Part shown: positions 16,675-30,620 of the stretch, piece by piece
Numbering within the stretch: position 1 is the first letter of the stretch
Layout of the letters: every line of letters starts with the position of its first letter
Notes under the pieces: generated by a model
The model's input: only the letters and a program-made list of their open reading frames with translations
Databases searched by the model: none
Told to the model about the DNA's origin: nothing
NCBI RefSeq assembly: GCF_002259485.1
Contig: NZ_NPGA01000015.1
Span: forward strand, 372,001 to 436,000
Direction: 5' to 3'
DNA: 64,000 bases
Origin: Rhodococcus sp. 14-1411-2a
GTDB lineage: Bacteria > Actinomycetota > Actinomycetes > Mycobacteriales > Mycobacteriaceae
Program-made: the position numbers and the translations under genes

Positions 16675-19251
16675 ATGACTGACACAACCATCGATTATTC
16701 CGTGCTGGAATCCAGGTCCGGTCGTTCGGGCTTTGCCGAGCACGTCAATCCCGAACTGTATCGGCTGTTGTCTGCGCTGAACTTGGATCGCGAGTACGTG
16801 CGGGGCGACGGGACGGTTCTGTTCGACGCCGCGGGTCGTCGCTATCTGGACTTCGCGGGCGCATATGGGGCGCTGCCCTTCGGCCACGGCCCCACTCCGA
16901 TCTGGCAGGCGATCAACGATGTTCGCTGCAGCGGGGAGGCGATCTTCGTGCAGCCGTCGGTGCTGACGGCAGCGGGTGAATTGGCAGATCGGTTGGGGCG
17001 CATCGCACCCGACGGGTTGACGCGGACGACGTTCGTCAACAGTGGTACCGAGGCCACCGAGGTGGCGCTCAAGATCGCACGAGCGCACACCGGTCGGCTG
17101 GGTGTACTGACCACCGGGAACAGTTTTCACGGCAAGACTCTGGGCGCTTTGTCTGCGACGGGAAACATCAAGTATCAGAGCGGTTTCGGTGCACCGGTCG
17201 AGGGATTCGATCACATCGAGTTCGGTGATTCGGACGCGCTCGACGCGACCCTGGCGGCGGCACCCGGGCACTATGCGGTGTTTCTGGTGGAGCCGATTCA
17301 GGGTGAGGGCGGGGTGGTGTGTCCACCCGACGGGTACCTGCGTCGCGTGCGGGAGATCTGTGATCGGCACGGGGTGCTGATGGCTCTCGACGAGGTGCAG
17401 ACCGGGCTCGGCCGGACCGGCAGGATGTTCGCCGCCGAGCACGAGGGTGTGGTTCCGGACATTCTCACCGTGGCCAAGGCGCTCGGGGGAGGGATCGTGC
17501 CGGTGGGTGCGGTGTTGTGTGCGCCGAGGTTGGTGGACGAGAGTTTCGCGCTCCGTCACACGTCGACCTTCGCGGGGAACGCGTTGGCCGCGCGGGTCGG
17601 TATCGCGGTTCTCGACGAGTTGACTCGAGACGACTGCGCTCTGGTGCAGAACGTGGCCGTTCTCGGGCGGCAGCTGAAGAACGATCTCTCCGTGCTGGCC
17701 GAGAAATATCCGTCGGTGGTCACCGCAGTGCGCGGTCGCGGACTGTTGCTGGGCCTGGAACTCACCGCGGACGTGAACTTCGTCGGGCGACAGTCGTTGC
17801 TGGGGTCGATTGCCGATCAACACAATCTGGCCGTGGTGATCTGCTCGTACTTGCTCGATGTCGAGGGGATACGTGTGGCTCCGACTCTGTTCGGTACCAG
17901 AGTGATTCGGATCGAACCACCGTTGACGGTGTCGGCGGTGCAGTGCTCGCGGCTGGTCGCGGCGTTGGATCGGGCATTGGGTTATGCGGCGGTGGGGGAC
18001 CTGGACGGATTGTTCGGGCATCTGCTGGGCCGCCCGACCGTCGCCACTCCGCCCGCGCTCGAGGCGTTGCGCCCGGGTCGGACGCCCGATATCGCTGTGC
18101 GACCGGCCGATCGACGCTTCGCGTTCATCGCGCATCCACTCGATCTCGGATTCTTCGCTGCGTTCGATCCGGCGCTGGAGGTGTTCGACCACGGCGAGCG
18201 GCAGGACCTGCTCGAGCGGTTCGCGGCATCGACGTCCGAGCTCGAACCTGCGTCGTTCGTCATCGGCAGCGGCCGAGTCGTCGGGGGTGAGGAGGCGACG
18301 GCGCACGGCGATCTGATCGGGCTGCCGTACACCTCCGAGCAGTTGCTGCACCTGCCGACCGAGCAGGCTCTGCGGGTGGTCGGCAGTGCCGTCGAACTGG
18401 CGATCTCACGCGGTGCGACGGTGGTCGGGTTGGGCGGTTATTCGTCGGTGATCACCGGGAACGGGTTGGGCCTCGGCGCGACGACGCGACCGATCACCAC
18501 CGGCAACACGTTCACCGCTGCGGCGAGTCTGCGGGCTGTTCGACGCGTGTGCCGTGAACGCGGTATCGATGTCGCGCGGGCTCGGGTGACGATTCTCGGT
18601 GCCGCCGGCGCGATCGGGCGAACCATCGGCATGCAGCTGGCCGGTGAGGTCGGCAGCATCGTGCTGGTCGGTAGGCGGGGGGAGAGTTCGGTCATCGCGC
18701 CCAAGCTGTGGGCGGCCGCGCAGGAGATGGTGGCGAGCGCTCGGGCCGGTGCGGGTTCGGGAGATCTGGCCGCTTCCGCGCACGCGGTCGACGGTGATCT
18801 GGACGATCTGATCAGGTCGCGGCACGTCGAATTCTTCACCGATCCTGTTGCTGCGGTGAAGGATTCGTTGATCGTCATCGCTGCGACGTCGGCGCCGCAT
18901 GCGCTGATCGATCCGACGGATCTGATGGAGGGTGCCATCGTCTGCGATGTTGCGCAGCCGCCGAACATCGGCCGGGACGTGCGCAGTGAGCGGCCCGACG
19001 TGACGGTGTTCGACGGCGGCATCGTGCGGGTGCCGTCGGGCTCGGATTTCGGGTTGACCTACGGGTTGGCTCCGGGGCTGACGTACGCCTGCATGGCCGA
19101 GACGATGCTGATCGCGTTGTCCGGTGAGTTCGGACTGCGCAGTATCGGCACCACCCTCGACGGAGACAGCGTGGAGCGGTTGGGTGAGCTGGCGGACGTC
19201 CACGGTTTCGCGCTCGCCGAGGCCACGCGGTGGCGCGAGGGCGACCGGTAG
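16675..19251 (+). CDS. Fused class III aminotransferase and acyl-ACP-reductase-like protein
   Basis: An 858-residue two-domain protein. Residues about 1-445 are a fold-type I, class III aminotransferase: N-S-G-T-E-A-T-E near the cofactor phosphate, [11 protein letters not shown], and the PLP lysine Lys268 in A-K-A-L-G-G-G. Residues about 475-858 resemble cyanobacterial acyl-ACP reductase: [13 protein letters not shown] near 608, the NADPH loop G-A-A-G-A-I-G near 641-647, and A-C-M-A-E-T-M-L, whose Cys806 matches the catalytic cysteine of that family. Predicted chemistry: acyl thioester to aldehyde, then transamination to a fatty amine. ATG 16675 has GGAG ten bases upstream; ATG 16666 is too close to it. 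The gene is flanked by terminator-like hairpins and appears monocistronic. Substrate and product are inferred. Confidence 0.88.
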   Translation: MTDTTIDYSVLESRSGRSGFAEHVNPELYRLLSALNLDREYVRGDGTVLFDAAGRRYLDFAGAYGALPFGHGPTPIWQAINDVRCSGEAIFVQPSVLTAAGELADRLGRIAPDGLTRTTFVNSGTEATEVALKIARAHTGRLGVLTTGNSFHGKTLGALSATGNIKYQSGFGAPVEGFDHIEFGDSDALDATLAAAPGHYAVFLVEPIQGEGGVVCPPDGYLRRVREICDRHGVLMALDEVQTGLGRTGRMFAAEHEGVVPDILTVAKALGGGIVPVGAVLCAPRLVDESFALRHTSTFAGNALAARVGIAVLDELTRDDCALVQNVAVLGRQLKNDLSVLAEKYPSVVTAVRGRGLLLGLELTADVNFVGRQSLLGSIADQHNLAVVICSYLLDVEGIRVAPTLFGTRVIRIEPPLTVSAVQCSRLVAALDRALGYAAVGDLDGLFGHLLGRPTVATPPALEALRPGRTPDIAVRPADRRFAFIAHPLDLGFFAAFDPALEVFDHGERQDLLERFAASTSELEPASFVIGSGRVVGGEEATAHGDLIGLPYTSEQLLHLPTEQALRVVGSAVELAISRGATVVGLGGYSSVITGNGLGLGATTRPITTGNTFTAAASLRAVRRVCRERGIDVARARVTILGAAGAIGRTIGMQLAGEVGSIVLVGRRGESSVIAPKLWAAAQEMVASARAGAGSGDLAASAHAVDGDLDDLIRSRHVEFFTDPVAAVKDSLIVIAATSAPHALIDPTDLMEGAIVCDVAQPPNIGRDVRSERPDVTVFDGGIVRVPSGSDFGLTYGLAPGLTYACMAETMLIALSGEFGLRSIGTTLDGDSVERLGELADVHGFALAEATRWREGDR

Positions 19252-19257
19252 ACGGCA

Positions 19258-19299
19258 GGGGGCGGGGCGCGTCGGTTCCCCGCCGGGCGGCCCGCCCCC
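19258..19299 (+). terminator. G/C-only hairpin after the aminotransferase fusion
   Basis: GGGGGCGGG (19258-19266) can pair with CCCGCCCCC (19291-19299). No T tract follows, so it would be a non-canonical terminator, as often proposed for high-GC actinobacteria. Confidence 0.5.
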
Positions 19300-19304
19300 C
19301 GACT

Positions 19305-19355
19305 GCGTCGATGGACCATTGCATACGTCTCGGCGGTGCAATGGTCCATCGACGC
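19305..19355. repeat. Perfect 19-bp inverted repeat with 13-base spacer
   Basis: The left arm GCGTCGATGGACCATTGCA (19305-19323) is the exact reverse complement of 19337-19355. The spacer is 19324-19336. There is no T tract on either side. It lies between the fusion gene and the rpoB promoter, directly after another hairpin. It could be a strong terminator, a dimeric-protein site or the relic of a mobile element. Confidence 0.9.
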
Positions 19356-19783
19356 GACTGGTTCGAGTGCGGTATCACGAACAACGGATCGGGCCGAACC
19401 TCTTGACGAAGGGGGCGGCACGGTTCACTCTTGTCGTCAGGAGCACCCCCAGTGGGTTCTGAAGCGCAGTGGTTTGATGAGCGCAGTGGTTTTGGGCGTT
19501 CGGCAGGCGACACGCTTTCGTCGAGTCGGCGCGTGAATGGACCCCGGGTGCTACTTTTGATGCCCCCGTTGCGCTGTGCGCACATTTGGGGTACCTTTGG
19601 ACGTTGCGCTGGCTGCCTCCTGTCCACCTCTCGATCACTGTTACCCGAAAGCACGTTTTCGGGCCGCTGTGATGGGGATTCGGTCTGGTTGCACCAGCCG
19701 AAATTCGCCCCACATATAGCAAACAGATACAGCGGCGGTCGCACTGCACGAGCGACCCGCGTGAGGTGCTGGAAGGACGCATC
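19356..19783 (+). promoter_or_regulatory. rpoB upstream region with predicted promoter
   Basis: No convincing gene lies in this stretch. The clearest promoter is TTGCGC (19569-19574), 17 bases, TACCTT (19592-19597), giving a leader of about 180 bases. A 13-bp direct repeat AGCGCAGTGGTTT sits further upstream at 19463 and 19480. A short stem CCGAAAGCACGTTTTCGG (about 19649) lies in the leader. GGAAGGA at 19771 is the ribosome-binding site. Confidence 0.6.
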
Positions 19784-22700
19784 TTGGCAGTCTCTAGCCA
19801 GACCAAGGCAGTTGTCGGAACACCGGGAGCCCCGAGGAGGGTTTCGTTCGCGAACATTCGCGAGCCGTTGGAGGTACCCGGTCTCCTCGATGTACAGACG
19901 GATTCGTTCGAATGGCTGGTAGGTGCGCAGAGTTGGCGTGACCGTGCCGCCGCCCGCGGAGACAGCAGTGTCGCCGGTGGACTCGAGGACATCCTGACCG
20001 AGCTCTCTCCGATCGAGGACTTCTCGGGCTCGATGTCTCTCTCCTTCTCCGACCCACGATTCGACGAGGTCAAGGCCTCGACCGATGAGTGCAAGGACAA
20101 GGACATGACGTACGCGGCTCCGCTGTTCGTCACGGCCGAGTTCATCAACAACAACACCGGTGAGATCAAGAGCCAGACGGTCTTCATGGGTGATTTCCCG
20201 ATGATGACCGACAAGGGCACCTTCATCATCAACGGCACCGAGCGTGTCGTCGTCTCGCAGCTGGTGCGTTCGCCGGGCGTCTACTTCGATCACTCGATCG
20301 ACAAGACCACCGAGAAGGACCTGCACAGCGTCAAGGTCATCCCCGGTCGCGGTGCATGGCTCGAGTTCGACGTCGACAAGCGCGATACCGTCGGTGTCCG
20401 CATCGACCGCAAGCGTCGCCAGCCCGTCACGGTGCTGCTGAAGGCTCTCGGCTGGTCCACCGAGCAGATCACGGAGCGCTTCGGCTTCTCCGAGATCCTC
20501 ATGGCCACGCTGGAGAAGGACAACACCGCCGGTACCGACGAGGCGCTCCTCGACATCTACCGCAAGCTGCGTCCGGGCGAGCCGCCGACCAAGGAGTCGG
20601 CGCAGACCCTGCTGGAGAACCTGTTCTTCAAGGACAAGCGCTACGACCTCGCTCGCGTGGGTCGTTACAAGATCAACAAGAAGCTCGGCCTCAACTCGGG
20701 TCAGCCCATCGTGGCGTCGACCCTCACCGAGGAAGACATCGTCGCGACCATCGAGTACCTGGTGCGTTTGCACGCAGGTGAGACCTCGATGACCGCACCC
20801 GACGGCGTCGAGGTTCCGGTCGAGGTCGACGACATCGACCACTTCGGTAATCGTCGTCTGCGTACCGTCGGAGAGCTCATCCAGAACCAGATCCGCGTGG
20901 GCCTGTCCCGCATGGAGCGCGTCGTGCGCGAACGTATGACGACTCAGGACGTCGAGGCGATCACGCCGCAGACCCTGATCAACATCCGTCCCGTCGTCGC
21001 TGCGATCAAGGAGTTCTTCGGAACGTCCCAGCTCTCGCAGTTCATGGACCAGAACAACCCGCTGTCGGGTCTGACGCACAAGCGTCGCCTGTCGGCACTA
21101 GGACCCGGCGGTCTCTCTCGTGAGCGCGCCGGCCTCGAGGTCCGCGACGTGCACCCCTCGCACTACGGCCGCATGTGCCCCATCGAGACCCCGGAAGGCC
21201 CGAACATCGGCCTGATCGGATCGCTCTCGGTGTACGCACGCGTCAACCCGTTCGGGTTCATCGAGACCCCGTACCGCAAGGTCGTCGACGGCAAGGTCAC
21301 CGACGATGTCGATTACCTGACCGCCGACGAGGAGGATCGCCACACGCTCGCGCAGGCGAACTCTCCGGTCGACGACTCGGGTCACTTCATCGAGGACAAG
21401 ATTCTCGTCCGTCGTAAGGGTGGAGAGGTCGAGTTCGTCTCGTCCGACGACATCGACTACATGGACGTCTCGCCGCGCCAGATGGTGTCCGTCGCAACCG
21501 CGATGATCCCGTTCCTCGAGCACGACGATGCCAACCGTGCCCTGATGGGCGCGAACATGCAGCGTCAGGCCGTCCCGCTGGTTCGCAGCGAGTCGCCGAT
21601 CGTCGGAACCGGCATGGAGCTGCGTGCAGCTGTCGACGCCGGTGACGTCGTCATCACCGAGAAGACCGGTGTCGTCGAAGAGGTCTCCGCCGATTACGTC
21701 ACGGTCATGGCCGACGACGGAACCCGCAAGACCTACCGGATGCGTAAGTTCGCGCGCTCCAACCAGGGCACCTGCGCCAACCAGCGTCCGATCGTGGACG
21801 AGGGACAGCGCGTCGAGACCGGCCAGGTCCTCGCCGACGGCCCCTGCACCGAGAACGGTGAGATGGCACTCGGCAAGAACTTGCTGCTGGCGATCATGCC
21901 GTGGGAGGGCCACAACTACGAGGACGCGATCATCCTGTCTCAGCGCCTCGTGGAAGAGGACGTTCTCACCTCGATCCACATCGAGGAGCACGAGATCGAT
22001 GCTCGCGACACCAAGCTCGGTGCCGAGGAGATCACTCGCGACATCCCGAACGTCTCCGACGAGGTCCTCGCAGACCTCGACGAGCGCGGCATCATCCGTA
22101 TCGGTGCCGAGGTTCGTGACGGCGACGTGTTGGTCGGAAAGGTCACGCCGAAGGGCGAGACCGAGCTGACCCCCGAGGAGCGCCTGCTGCGCGCCATCTT
22201 CGGTGAGAAGGCTCGCGAAGTTCGCGACACCTCGCTCAAGGTTCCGCACGGCGAGAACGGAAAGGTCATCGGCATCCGCGTCTTCTCGCGCGACGACGAC
22301 GACGATCTGCCTCCCGGCGTCAACGAGCTGGTCCGCGTCTACGTGGCTCAGAAGCGCAAGATCCAGGACGGCGACAAGCTCGCCGGCCGTCACGGCAACA
22401 AGGGCGTCATCGGCAAGATCCTCCCGCAGGAGGACATGCCGTTCCTGCCCGACGGCACCCCGATCGACATCATCCTCAACACCCACGGTGTTCCGCGTCG
22501 TATGAACATCGGTCAGGTCCTCGAAACCCACCTGGGTTGGATCGGCAAGACCGGTTGGAACGTGCAGATCGCCGCGGACGGCACGAAGCCCGATTGGGCC
22601 GAGCGTCTGCCCGAGGAGATGTTGGCGGCTCCGGCCGACAGCAACATCGCCACCCCGGTGTTCGACGGTGCCAAGGAGAATCAGCTCGCCGGCCTGCTGG

Positions 22701-23272
22701 AGAGCACGATTCCCAACCGCGACGGTGAGCAGATGGTCGGATCCGACGGAAAGGCCACGTTGTTCGACGGCCGCTCCGGCGAGCCGTTCCCGTACCCGGT
22801 GTCGGTGGGCTACATGTACATCATCAAGCTGCACCACTTGGTCGACGACAAGATCCACGCTCGTTCGACCGGGCCGTACTCGATGATCACGCAGCAGCCC
22901 CTCGGTGGTAAGGCTCAGTTCGGTGGACAGCGCTTCGGTGAGATGGAGTGCTGGGCCATGCAGGCCTACGGTGCCGCGTACACGCTGCAGGAGCTTCTCA
23001 CCATCAAGTCGGACGACGTTGTCGGCCGCGTGAAGGTGTACGAGGCAATCGTCAAGGGCGAGAACATCCCCGAGCCCGGTATCCCCGAGTCCTTCAAGGT
23101 GCTCCTCAAGGAGCTCCAGTCGCTGTGCCTCAACGTGGAGGTGCTGTCCTCGGACGGCGCAGCCATCACGATGGCCGACGGTGACGACGAAGACCTCGAG
23201 CGTGCCGCAGCCAACCTGGGAATCAATCTCTCCCGCAACGAAGCTGCCACGGTCGACGACCTCGCTCAGTAG
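19784..23272 (+). CDS. rpoB: DNA-directed RNA polymerase beta subunit
   Basis: A 1162-residue beta subunit. The start is taken as TTG 19784, 6 bases after GGAAGGA; GTG 19766 lies upstream of that site and is less likely. The rifampicin-determining region is encoded at about 21019-21111 and reads wild type: F-M-D-Q-N, T-H-K-R-R and R-L-S-A-L retain the Asp, His and Ser usually changed in resistant mutants, so target-based rifampicin resistance is not indicated. The conserved [10 protein letters not shown] near residue 865 and the C-terminal clamp segment are intact. It is followed 96 bases later by rpoC with a hairpin between. Confidence 0.98.
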   Translation: MAVSSQTKAVVGTPGAPRRVSFANIREPLEVPGLLDVQTDSFEWLVGAQSWRDRAAARGDSSVAGGLEDILTELSPIEDFSGSMSLSFSDPRFDEVKASTDECKDKDMTYAAPLFVTAEFINNNTGEIKSQTVFMGDFPMMTDKGTFIINGTERVVVSQLVRSPGVYFDHSIDKTTEKDLHSVKVIPGRGAWLEFDVDKRDTVGVRIDRKRRQPVTVLLKALGWSTEQITERFGFSEILMATLEKDNTAGTDEALLDIYRKLRPGEPPTKESAQTLLENLFFKDKRYDLARVGRYKINKKLGLNSGQPIVASTLTEEDIVATIEYLVRLHAGETSMTAPDGVEVPVEVDDIDHFGNRRLRTVGELIQNQIRVGLSRMERVVRERMTTQDVEAITPQTLINIRPVVAAIKEFFGTSQLSQFMDQNNPLSGLTHKRRLSALGPGGLSRERAGLEVRDVHPSHYGRMCPIETPEGPNIGLIGSLSVYARVNPFGFIETPYRKVVDGKVTDDVDYLTADEEDRHTLAQANSPVDDSGHFIEDKILVRRKGGEVEFVSSDDIDYMDVSPRQMVSVATAMIPFLEHDDANRALMGANMQRQAVPLVRSESPIVGTGMELRAAVDAGDVVITEKTGVVEEVSADYVTVMADDGTRKTYRMRKFARSNQGTCANQRPIVDEGQRVETGQVLADGPCTENGEMALGKNLLLAIMPWEGHNYEDAIILSQRLVEEDVLTSIHIEEHEIDARDTKLGAEEITRDIPNVSDEVLADLDERGIIRIGAEVRDGDVLVGKVTPKGETELTPEERLLRAIFGEKAREVRDTSLKVPHGENGKVIGIRVFSRDDDDDLPPGVNELVRVYVAQKRKIQDGDKLAGRHGNKGVIGKILPQEDMPFLPDGTPIDIILNTHGVPRRMNIGQVLETHLGWIGKTGWNVQIAADGTKPDWAERLPEEMLAAPADSNIATPVFDGAKENQLAGLLESTIPNRDGEQMVGSDGKATLFDGRSGEPFPYPVSVGYMYIIKLHHLVDDKIHARSTGPYSMITQQPLGGKAQFGGQRFGEMECWAMQAYGAAYTLQELLTIKSDDVVGRVKVYEAIVKGENIPEPGIPESFKVLLKELQSLCLNVEVLSSDGAAITMADGDDEDLERAAANLGINLSRNEAATVDDLAQ

Positions 23273-23281
23273 TTCTGTGGT

Positions 23282-23312
23282 CTGCCGGATCCGCCCAGTG
23301 CGGATCCGGCAG
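23282..23312 (+). terminator. Hairpin between rpoB and rpoC
   Basis: CTGCCGGATCCGC (23282-23294) pairs perfectly with GCGGATCCGGCAG (23300-23312) around a 5-base loop, followed by GCGTTTCTCTC. The 13-bp stem could act as a partial terminator, RNase-processing site or mRNA stabiliser within the operon. Confidence 0.75.
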
Positions 23313-23368
23313 GCGTTTCTCTCATTTGCTCTTCCAGCACAACACCCATAACGGGGAAAGGAAGTTAC

Positions 23369-27325
<3,957 letters not shown>

Positions 27326-27432
27326 AGCGACTTCGTCGCACGTGCACGGCTGAGTTTTGGGTCGCTTCGCAGGGTCCGCTCCTGCCTCGTAGCCCACTAC
27401 GAGTTTTCGTTCACGACGACAGAGCCAGCAGA

Positions 27433-27473
27433 CAAAGCCCCGCATCGACTTCGGTCGATGCGGGGCTTTGTTG
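27433..27473 (+). terminator. Rho-independent terminator after rpoC
   Basis: CAAAGCCCCGCATCGA (27433-27448) pairs perfectly over 16 bases with TCGATGCGGGGCTTTG (27455-27470) around a CTTCGG loop, followed by TTG. This is the strongest terminator in the window and ends the rpoBC transcript. Confidence 0.93.
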
Positions 27474-27524
27474 TATATCTGGGGTGCGCGGTGAGTTTTC
27501 GATGCGCCTCGAGTCGGTACCGGC

Positions 27525-27914
27525 ATGACCAACCAAACCCCCAGCACCATCGTGAACATCGGCGTGGCCATGTTCACCGTCGCAGACCAGGATGCCGCTC
27601 TCGAGTTCTATTCACGCGTGCTCGGTTTCGAGCTGCGCGACGATACGCGTTTCGGCCCCGAGGGCGAGTATCGGTGGGTCGAGGTGGCCCCGCCCGGTTC
27701 GACGGCACGTCTGGCCTTGAATCCGCCGATGGGTGACTCGCCCGGCGGGTCCTCGATCGGTGTGGAAACCCCCGACGTCGAGGCGGAACATGCGCGGCTG
27801 GCCGCGATCGGCGGTGTCGACATGGACGCAATGTCCGGGACGGAGGACGGTGCGCCGCCCATGTTCGTGCTGCGTGATCCCGACGGCAACATGGTGTGGG
27901 TGGTTCAGGCCTGA
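27525..27914 (+). CDS. VOC (glyoxalase/bleomycin-resistance fold) protein
   Basis: A 129-residue single VOC module: a beta-alpha-beta start I-V-N-I-G-V-A-M-F-T-V-A-D-Q-D-A-A-L-E-F-Y and the ending F-V-L-R-D-P-D-G-N-M-V-W-V. This is the VOC subfamily often annotated as an extradiol dioxygenase-like or glyoxalase-like protein. The substrate cannot be inferred. It begins about 50 bases after the rpoC terminator and is likely transcribed alone. Confidence 0.85.
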   Translation: MTNQTPSTIVNIGVAMFTVADQDAALEFYSRVLGFELRDDTRFGPEGEYRWVEVAPPGSTARLALNPPMGDSPGGSSIGVETPDVEAEHARLAAIGGVDMDAMSGTEDGAPPMFVLRDPDGNMVWVVQA

Positions 27915-28069
27915 ATCGCACACCGGGCGGGTGGACCACCACGATCTACGGCGGCTACTGCGACGGCACTGTTGTCATGGATGTTGCTGCATATCCTGTC
28001 TCACCGCTGCCCGTCCTGCCGCCGATGTTCGGCAGTAGCTGACCGACTGAGAACGCGTTCGTCGAATCA

Positions 28070-28489
28070 TCAGTGATGGCAGACGGCTTCGAGGTCGATG
28101 CCGTTGAGATCGCGGACGAATGATCCGTAGTACGTGGCGTGGTATTCCGGCTGCAGCCCTGGAGGCCTGAGCTCGATCGCTCCTGCCGAGAGTGCCGCGG
28201 CGTGGAAGGCATCGACGGTGGCGCGATCCGGGGCGCTGAAGGCGAGATGGGTGTGCGGTCCGATGGCCGAACCCGGTGCGTCGACGATCCAGAAGAAGGG
28301 CTTCACCTGCGCCCAGCCGAACGCGATCATGGCGAGTTGGTTCGCCTCGGGGGTGTGCGGTACCCGCATGATCTCGCTGATCCCCAGTGGTTTCAATACA
28401 GCGCCGTAGAACTCGGCGCTGGCGTCGAGATCGGCGACGCCGATGTTGAGGTGGTCGATTTGGGATCCTGTGCGGTCGGTGTTCGTCAT
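28070..28489 (-). CDS. VOC family protein
   Basis: A 139-residue VOC-fold protein from ATG 28489 with I-D-H-L-N-I-G-V-A-D-L-D-A-S-A-E-F-Y at the start and F-V-R-D-L-N-G-I-D-L-E-A-V-C at the end. An in-frame ATG at 28555, after AAAGGGC, would add 22 residues of non-domain sequence. It is not closely similar to the VOC gene at 27525. It diverges from the PhoD-like gene. Substrate unknown. Confidence 0.85.
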   Translation of the reverse strand: MTNTDRTGSQIDHLNIGVADLDASAEFYGAVLKPLGISEIMRVPHTPEANQLAMIAFGWAQVKPFFWIVDAPGSAIGPHTHLAFSAPDRATVDAFHAAALSAGAIELRPPGLQPEYHATYYGSFVRDLNGIDLEAVCHH

Positions 28490-28655
28490 GCGTTCGAGTT
28501 TTGCCGTGATTGCGGACGACTCAGGTCCTGAATCGAATGGAAATTTCGTGTTCATGTGCCCTTTCGATCGACGACGCGCACAGTTCGTTCGGGCGCGACA
28601 GCCTCGAAGGATGGTGAGACGGGGTAACGAGATACGGTTCGGTTCGGACATCTCC

Positions 28656-30224
28656 ATGCGAGCGGGGGCCACACGTCGACAGTTTCTGACGTGGAGTGCG
28701 CTGGTGGGGGCGTTGGCGTTCACTCCGGGACTCGCGGGAACCACGGCGCAGGCCCAGTCCGTGGTGACGCCCGATTACCCGTTCCGCCTCGGCGTGGCAT
28801 CCGGCGATCCACTGCCCGATTCGGTGGTGCTGTGGACCAGACTCGCTACCGATCCCTTTGCGCCACTGGGCGGAATGACGCCTGGCGTCGTGCCGGTGCG
28901 GTGGCAGATCGCCGCGGACGAACGATTCGTGAACATCACCCGCGAGGGCGTCGAGCTTGCCACCGAGTTCGACGGCTGGTCGATTCACGTCGACGTCCGA
29001 GGGCTGGAGCCTGCTCGCGAATACTTCTATCGGTTCCTTGTCGGACCGCACTCCAGCTCGGTCGGCCGCACCAAAACCGCACCGGCGCTGGGCCAACCGT
29101 TGAGCAGGCTCGATTTCGCGTGGGCGTCGTGCCAGAAATGGGAGGACGGCTACTTCGGCGCGTACCAGGACCTGGCGGCGTCGAATCTCGATGTGGTGTT
29201 CTTTCTGGGCGACTACATCTACGAGTACGCGATCAAGGACGAGGGTGCTCGCAAGGGTGAGCCGCGTACCGAGTCGGCTGCCCGAGAGACCATGGTACTC
29301 AACGACTATCGAGACCGGTATGCGTTGTACAAGGCGGACGAGAACCTCGCCGCGGCCCATGCGTCGGCACCGTTCGTCTCGACGTTCGACGATCACGAGG
29401 TGGACAACAACTGGGCCTCGCAGATCAGTCAGGACGACGACGATCCGCGAGAGTTCCTGTTGCGCAGAGCCGATGCGTTCAAGGCGTGGTGGGAGAACAC
29501 TCCGGTTCGGTCGAACCTGAAGCCCGTCGGCCCGGACATGACGGTCTATCGCCGGTTCTCGTTCGGCGATCTGGTGGACTTCTCGGTACTGGACACGCGG
29601 CAGTACCGCAGCGATCAGGCGCACGGGGACGGCGAGCATGCGCAGGACGCGGAGACGGCCGATCCGTCGCGCACCATAACCGGTGCAGCGCAGGAGAAGT
29701 GGATTCTCGACGGGTTCGCATCGCCGTCGACGTGGAACTTCCTGGCGCATCAGACGGTCATCTCGGACTTGGCTCGTGGGCTCGGTAGCGATCGCAAGGT
29801 CGGGATGGATCCGTGGAGCGGATACGAGGCGTCTCGGCACCGAATTCTGGACGGAGCCAGGGATCGTGGCGCGAAGAACGTCGCGTCGATCGTCGGCGAC
29901 ATTCATCGCACGATCGTCTCCGAACTGCGACGCGACTACCAGGATCAGGTGTCGCCGATCCAAGGTGTGGAGATCGCGGCCACGTCGATCGCGTCGGGCA
30001 AGGACGGTGCCGATGTCGACGCCGCCGGGGCGGCCATCGCCGAGGCCTCACCGCACGTCAAGTACGGCAATGCTCGCCGCGGCTATCTCCGCAGCACGCT
30101 GACGAACACCGAATGGCATTCGGAAGTGAGGGTTCTCGATGCGGTGTCGACGCCGGGCAGGCCGGTTCGCACCGCCGCAACCGTCACCGTCCCCGAAGGC
30201 CGCCCCGAGATTCAGTTGGGTTGA
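28656..30224 (+). CDS. Tat-exported PhoD-like alkaline phosphatase
   Basis: A 522-residue protein with a twin-arginine signal (T-R-R-Q-F-L-T-W followed by a hydrophobic core, cleavage near A-Q-A-Q). A beta-sandwich N-terminal domain (about 45-140) precedes the metallophosphatase domain: F-A-W-A-S-C-Q-K-W, F-L-G-D-Y-I-Y-E-Y, F-D-D-H-E-V-D-N-N-W, and V-G-D-I-H-R-T carry metal ligands. PhoD enzymes hydrolyse phosphodiesters and monoesters outside the membrane and usually need Ca2+ and Fe3+. ATG 28656 keeps the Tat motif near the N-terminus, and TACGGT (28633) suggests transcription starts after the upstream ATG 28611. Confidence 0.9.
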   Translation: MRAGATRRQFLTWSALVGALAFTPGLAGTTAQAQSVVTPDYPFRLGVASGDPLPDSVVLWTRLATDPFAPLGGMTPGVVPVRWQIAADERFVNITREGVELATEFDGWSIHVDVRGLEPAREYFYRFLVGPHSSSVGRTKTAPALGQPLSRLDFAWASCQKWEDGYFGAYQDLAASNLDVVFFLGDYIYEYAIKDEGARKGEPRTESAARETMVLNDYRDRYALYKADENLAAAHASAPFVSTFDDHEVDNNWASQISQDDDDPREFLLRRADAFKAWWENTPVRSNLKPVGPDMTVYRRFSFGDLVDFSVLDTRQYRSDQAHGDGEHAQDAETADPSRTITGAAQEKWILDGFASPSTWNFLAHQTVISDLARGLGSDRKVGMDPWSGYEASRHRILDGARDRGAKNVASIVGDIHRTIVSELRRDYQDQVSPIQGVEIAATSIASGKDGADVDAAGAAIAEASPHVKYGNARRGYLRSTLTNTEWHSEVRVLDAVSTPGRPVRTAATVTVPEGRPEIQLG

Positions 30225-30233
30225 CGCCGACGG

Positions 30234-30575
30234 TCACTGACGAATGGCGAACATCGGCATCGCAAGACCGAGCAGCATCACGGTGAACAGGAACCATGCC
30301 GCGCCCTGCCAGATCGGCCACGTGCCACCGGCTCGGTAGGACTTGTATCCCAACGTCAGAGCTCCGATCCCGCCGAGGAAGCACACCGCAGGCACCGACG
30401 CGGCCAACACAGGACTGGTGCGGTCGACGATCAGGAACACCGCGGTCAGGGCCGCCGCCACCGCCACGACGCCGGAGCAGTATCCCGCAGCCTTACGGCG
30501 GGCACCGGGGTCGTTCCAGCGCTTTTCGACGTCGCGGTCGGCGATGGTGCGTTCGGTCGGGTCGTTGACGGGCAT
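30234..30575 (-). CDS. Small hypothetical membrane protein
   Basis: A 113-residue protein with a hydrophilic charged N-terminus (about 1-30) and three hydrophobic segments (about 34-52, 56-75 and 86-108). I recognise no family. It faces the PhoD-like gene tail-to-tail with a 9-base gap. Codon usage looks like that of its neighbours, and AGGT precedes the ATG closely. Confidence 0.65.
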   Translation of the reverse strand: MPVNDPTERTIADRDVEKRWNDPGARRKAAGYCSGVVAVAAALTAVFLIVDRTSPVLAASVPAVCFLGGIGALTLGYKSYRAGGTWPIWQGAAWFLFTVMLLGLAMPMFAIRQ

Positions 30576-30620
30576 ACCTGTGGGCTACCCGTTCGGCGCG
30601 GGTCTACCCACTTCGGACGG

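Noticed and set aside
19431..19922. A plus-strand reading frame of 163 codons over the rpoB leader
   Set aside because: It overlaps the predicted rpoB promoter and the start of rpoB in another frame, and its composition is not like that of a protein.
20941..21120. Possible rifampicin resistance in RpoB
   Set aside because: The residues most often changed in resistant strains (Asp in F-M-D-Q-N, His in T-H-K-R-R, Ser in R-L-S-A-L) are all wild type.
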